DNA of 64,000 bases from an uncultured Mycoplasmatota bacterium (GTDB lineage Bacteria; Bacillota_I; Bacilli_A; RF39; UBA660). The DNA lies in NCBI GenBank assembly GCA_900550255.1, contig URQZ01000003.1:1-64000 (forward strand), written 5' to 3'. The translations under genes were made by a program, and so were the position numbers. Positions 61,025 to 64,000 of this stretch are shown here, in pieces (the stretch's first letter is position 1; every line of letters starts with the position of its first letter). The notes under the pieces were generated by a model that saw only the letters and a program-made list of their open reading frames with translations, had not been told where the DNA came from and ran no database searches.

Positions 61025-62368
61025 CTAATTTTCTTCTTTTTCAACGAAATTTACAAAAGTACTAGTATTTCTTTTGAATAATAAATCAATTGTTGTAGTT
61101 GGACCATTACGATGTTTTCCTATGATAAATTCACTACGACTTGTGTGTTCATCAATAGCACTTTCCTTATTGTAATAATCATCACGATATAGGAATGCTA
61201 CAATATCGGCATCTTGTTCAATAGATCCTGATTCTCTTAAGTCACTTAGGATTGGTCTTTTATCGTCACGCCCTTCAACACTACGTGAAAGTTGTGCTAA
61301 AGCTATAATAGGAATTTCTAATTCCATAGCAAGTGTCTTTAATGATCTTGAAATTTCAGCTATTTCTTGTTGTCTATTTCCAGCATATTTAGCTGAACCA
61401 GAAATTAATTGTAAGTAGTCAATAATAACTATATCTAAGCCTTTTTCTGATGTTGACAAACGACGACATTTTGCTCTTATTTCTCCTATTGTCATTCCTG
61501 GAGTATCATCTATAAATATATTGGTATCGGCAAGTCTACTTATTGCTTCATTTATTCTTTTCCAATCATTGTGTTCTAATCGACCATTTCTAAGTTTATA
61601 ACCTTCTATTTGTCCTACTGATGATAACATTCTGGTAGCTAATTGTTCTGCACCCATTTCCATATTAAACAAGGCAACTGATTTTTTACTATTTATTGCC
61701 ATGTTTGTTGCTAAATTAAGGGCGAAGGCTGTTTTCCCCATAGCAGGACGAGCTGCTATTATTATAAGTTCATTTTCATGAAAACCTGACGTTATTTTAT
61801 CCAAATCATAAAACCCACTTGGTATTCCTGTTATTTCACCTTTATTTTGGGCTAATTTTTCCAAGTCAGCTTGTGTTTTATATAAAACATCTTGAATAGA
61901 TCTAAATTCTGTTCCTTTTCTCGTTTTTACGACGTTAAGAATTTTCTTCTCTGCTTTATCTAGAATATCTCCTAATGAATCCCTTCCATTATATCCTTCT
62001 GTTTCAATTTCTAAAGCAGTATCTATTAATTTTCTTAATGTTGCTTTTTCTGAGACGATTTTTATATATTCATCAACATTAGCAGCTGATGGAACTAAAC
62101 TTGTTATTTCAGCTATATATTCAACTCCACCTACTTGAGTTAGTTCCTTTTTTTTATCAAGTTCAGCTGTTACGGTTGTAATATCTATTGGTTTTCCATT
62201 TTCTGATAATTCACTTATTGCCTTAAATATTTTATTATGTGAATCTAAAAAAAACTGTGTTGCATCTAATGATTCAACGCATTTTTGAAGAGCATACTTT
62301 GATAGAAACATTGATCCTAAAACTGATTGTTCTGCTTCAATGTTATGTGGCATTACTCTTTCTTTCAT
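61025..62368 (-). CDS. dnaB: Replicative DNA helicase
   Basis: The 447-residue protein has N-terminal 'MPHNIEAEQSVLGSMFL', linker, RecA-like core with Walker A 'IIAARPAMGKTAFALN', and 'DIVIIDYLQLISG' (Walker B). No intein is present. It is the ring helicase of the replisome (dnaC in Bacillus nomenclature). It follows rplI directly, the usual neighbour. Confidence 0.97.
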   Translation of the reverse strand: MKERVMPHNIEAEQSVLGSMFLSKYALQKCVESLDATQFFLDSHNKIFKAISELSENGKPIDITTVTAELDKKKELTQVGGVEYIAEITSLVPSAANVDEYIKIVSEKATLRKLIDTALEIETEGYNGRDSLGDILDKAEKKILNVVKTRKGTEFRSIQDVLYKTQADLEKLAQNKGEITGIPSGFYDLDKITSGFHENELIIIAARPAMGKTAFALNLATNMAINSKKSVALFNMEMGAEQLATRMLSSVGQIEGYKLRNGRLEHNDWKRINEAISRLADTNIFIDDTPGMTIGEIRAKCRRLSTSEKGLDIVIIDYLQLISGSAKYAGNRQQEIAEISRSLKTLAMELEIPIIALAQLSRSVEGRDDKRPILSDLRESGSIEQDADIVAFLYRDDYYNKESAIDEHTSRSEFIIGKHRNGPTTTIDLLFKRNTSTFVNFVEKEEN

Positions 62369-62377
62369 TTTATCACC

Positions 62378-62818
62378 TTACTTTACTACTTGAATTTTGA
62401 TTGTTGCTTCTACTTTTTTATGTAATTCAATTTTAACATTATGAATTCCTAAACTAGTTATTGGAGTGTCAAGTTTAATTTGTTTTTTATCTATTTGATA
62501 TCCTTTATTATCTAATTCTTTTTTTATTTGTTTTACTGATATTGTTCCAAACATCATATCTTGTTTTCCAGTTTTTGCTTTAAAGATAAATTTTTCTTTT
62601 TCTAATTTTTGTTTTAAAGATTGCATATCTTTTATATATAAATTTTCTTCTAACTGTTGTTCTGACATATCGTGTTCTAATTTTTTAACATTTGCTGGAG
62701 TAGCTAAAATAGCATATCCCTTTTTTATTAAGAAATTTTGACCATATCCATCAGTCACTTCTTTGATTTCATTTTTTTTACCTTGACCTTTTAAATCTTT
62801 TAGAAAAATTACTTTCAT
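62378..62818 (-). CDS. rplI: 50S ribosomal protein L9
   Basis: The 146-residue protein starts 'MKVIFLKDLKGQGKKNEIKE' with 'GYGQNFLIKKGYAILAT', the L9 N-domain, and ends in the C-domain 'LGIHNVKIELHKKV'. The start overlaps the DHH gene's stop by four bases. Confidence 0.97.
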   Translation of the reverse strand: MKVIFLKDLKGQGKKNEIKEVTDGYGQNFLIKKGYAILATPANVKKLEHDMSEQQLEENLYIKDMQSLKQKLEKEKFIFKAKTGKQDMMFGTISVKQIKKELDNKGYQIDKKQIKLDTPITSLGIHNVKIELHKKVEATIKIQVVK

Positions 62819-63792
62819 TTTATCACCTCTATACTTTGTAATAATTTTTGTTTTACTTCTTCTAATTTTTTACTTTCAATTGTACAAGCTGCATCTGTTT
62901 GATGCCCACCTCCACCTAATGATCTCATTATAGCTTCTACATCGATTTCACCAATTGATCTAGCACTTATACCTATTATGTTTTTATCGATAAAACCTAT
63001 GGTAAAAGATGCCTCTACATCGTCAAATTGTAATAAATCTTCTGAAATTAATGCTAACTGGTATCTTTCATATATATTTTTATCCATAACACATAAAGCC
63101 ATATTTTTATTTATCATATAGCTTTTTTTAATAAAATCCTGTCTTTTACAATAATTTTCTTTATTTTCTTTCAATAAATTTTGTTTATCTATGTTATTTG
63201 CACCCAATTCTAAAAGATAAGCTGCTGTTTTAAATGTTTCAGGGCTTGTTTTTATATTGAATTCATTTGTATCTACTTCTATTCCTGCTAACATTATTGT
63301 AGCTATTATTGGTTCTATTTTTAAATTTAGTGATTTTAAATATGCAGCCATTATTTCTGTTGCACTTGATTTACTATTATCAATATAACTAAAAATAGGA
63401 TTTTCAATTTGATCATCTGATTTAATATGGTGATCAATAACAATAATTTTATCAAAATCTTCAACGATTTTAGAATATCCAAGTAAGGATTTTTTATTTG
63501 TGTCTAAAACAGCTACTAATGTATTTTTACTATTAAATTTTACAAGATCTTCTTGCATTATAAATTTTATTTTAGTTTTTTTCTCATTTAATTTTTCAAT
63601 TGTTTTTTTTATAATTTTATTATTATCTATATCATCTAAAAATATATATGGATTTTTGTTAAAACTTTGAACTATTTTATATAAACAAAGGGAAGAACCT
63701 ATTGCATCTAAATCCATTCCTTTATGGGCAATGATAATTATATTTTTATTTTCCTCTATTTGTTTTGTAATTTTATTGAATATATTTTTCAT
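62815..63792 (-). CDS. Stand-alone DHH/DHHA1 phosphodiesterase (GdpP-like core)
   Basis: The 325-residue protein has 'IIAHKGMDLDAIGSSL' (first metal site), 'VAVLDTN', 'IVIDHHIKSDD' (DHH) and the DHHA1 motif 'RSLGGGGHQTDAA'. 'MDLDAIGS' fits GdpP better than NrnA. It lies directly before rplI, as gdpP does in Bacillus, but without the membrane helices, PAS and GGDEF domains. It should hydrolyse c-di-AMP or pApA. Confidence 0.85.
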   Translation of the reverse strand: MKNIFNKITKQIEENKNIIIIAHKGMDLDAIGSSLCLYKIVQSFNKNPYIFLDDIDNNKIIKKTIEKLNEKKTKIKFIMQEDLVKFNSKNTLVAVLDTNKKSLLGYSKIVEDFDKIIVIDHHIKSDDQIENPIFSYIDNSKSSATEIMAAYLKSLNLKIEPIIATIMLAGIEVDTNEFNIKTSPETFKTAAYLLELGANNIDKQNLLKENKENYCKRQDFIKKSYMINKNMALCVMDKNIYERYQLALISEDLLQFDDVEASFTIGFIDKNIIGISARSIGEIDVEAIMRSLGGGGHQTDAACTIESKKLEEVKQKLLQSIEVIK

Positions 63793-63846
63793 ATGCCACC
63801 TCTTTTAACATTATACTATAAAATAAAATGGATGTCTAAACTATTT

Positions 63847-63870
63847 AAAAAAAAATAGAGATAATCCCTA
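63847..63870 (-). terminator. Terminator of the gene at the right edge
   Basis: ATAGGGA/TCTCTAT hairpin (loop TTA) followed by a long T run on the minus strand. Confidence 0.85.
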
Positions 63871-64000
63871 TTAAAATTTGTTTTTTGAAAAATTATTGAA
63901 CATATTGTTATTTAATTCTTTTTGTGCATTAACTTTTTCGTTTATATTATTTTGAGATGGCATATTAAAATGATTTTCACATTTGTTTAATTTTTTTGTT
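63871..64000 (-). CDS. C-terminal fragment of an unknown protein (cut by window edge)
   Basis: The last 42 codons read '...CENHFNMPSQNNINEKVNAQ' and 'KELNNNMFNNFSKNKF' before a TAA. The region is rich in Asn and Lys and probably disordered. There is too little to assign a family. Confidence 0.5.
   Translation of the reverse strand, partial: TKKLNKCENHFNMPSQNNINEKVNAQKELNNNMFNNFSKNKF

Overview
The window is AT-rich (roughly 25-28% GC by eye) and uses the standard bacterial code (some genes stop at TGA, and the tRNA-Trp has a CCA anticodon). It carries spoIID, spoIIQ, spoIIID, spoIIR, cotJ, a ytaF-like gene, cwlD and the start of a SleB/CwlJ-type cortex hydrolase. This points to a low-GC, endospore-forming Bacillota, probably one of the uncultured gut Bacilli related to Erysipelotrichia/Mollicutes. 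The species cannot be named from sequence alone.

Layout. 1-1.7 kb: truncated cortex hydrolase, tRNA-Trp, ytaF-like gene and a membrane-anchored SGNH hydrolase. 1.8-14.2 kb: a cell-wall amidase/LysM gene cut in two by an 11.1-kb mobile element (about 2798-13901). The element carries a large serine recombinase, a DUF4238 gene, small replication-like genes, a structured regulatory region, a restriction-modification pair whose methyltransferase fuses cytosine-5 and adenine-N6 domains, and an OLD-family nuclease. 14.3-21.7 kb: GNAT, a decayed MFS gene, two cell-wall/protease genes (M23, HtrA), an Abi_2 HEPN gene coupled to htrA, cwlD, an rRNA-type methyltransferase, rpsI and rplM. 22-29.6 kb: addA/addB recombination nuclease with three small genes between, and ttcA. 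29.7-43 kb: gpsA, glucosaminidase, mgtC, tRNA-His, a LytTR regulator, the cotJ spore-coat operon, two divergent XRE regulators, typA, a glutamine-amidotransferase gene, a secreted nuclease, Nudix, DUF421 and tagO. 43-46 kb: the conserved mbl-spoIIID-spoIIQ-spoIID block. 47-54 kb: rpiB, two FemAB-like transferases and an epimerase/UbiA/FAD-oxidoreductase envelope cluster. 54-64 kb: rpmE, murA, fba, mntP, spoIIR, rlmH, walJ, a LysM-G5-M23 peptidase, dnaB, rplI and a GdpP-like DHH phosphodiesterase, in an order resembling the Bacillus dnaC-walJ-rlmH neighbourhood.

The main discovery candidate is the 11.1-kb element. Joining its flanks at a shared AGGTGG restores one continuous amidase reading frame, and joining its two ends rebuilds an imperfectly palindromic attP. 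It is therefore a precisely excisable insertion inside a cell-wall hydrolase gene of a spore former, formally like the skin element of sigK, and it carries two defence modules.
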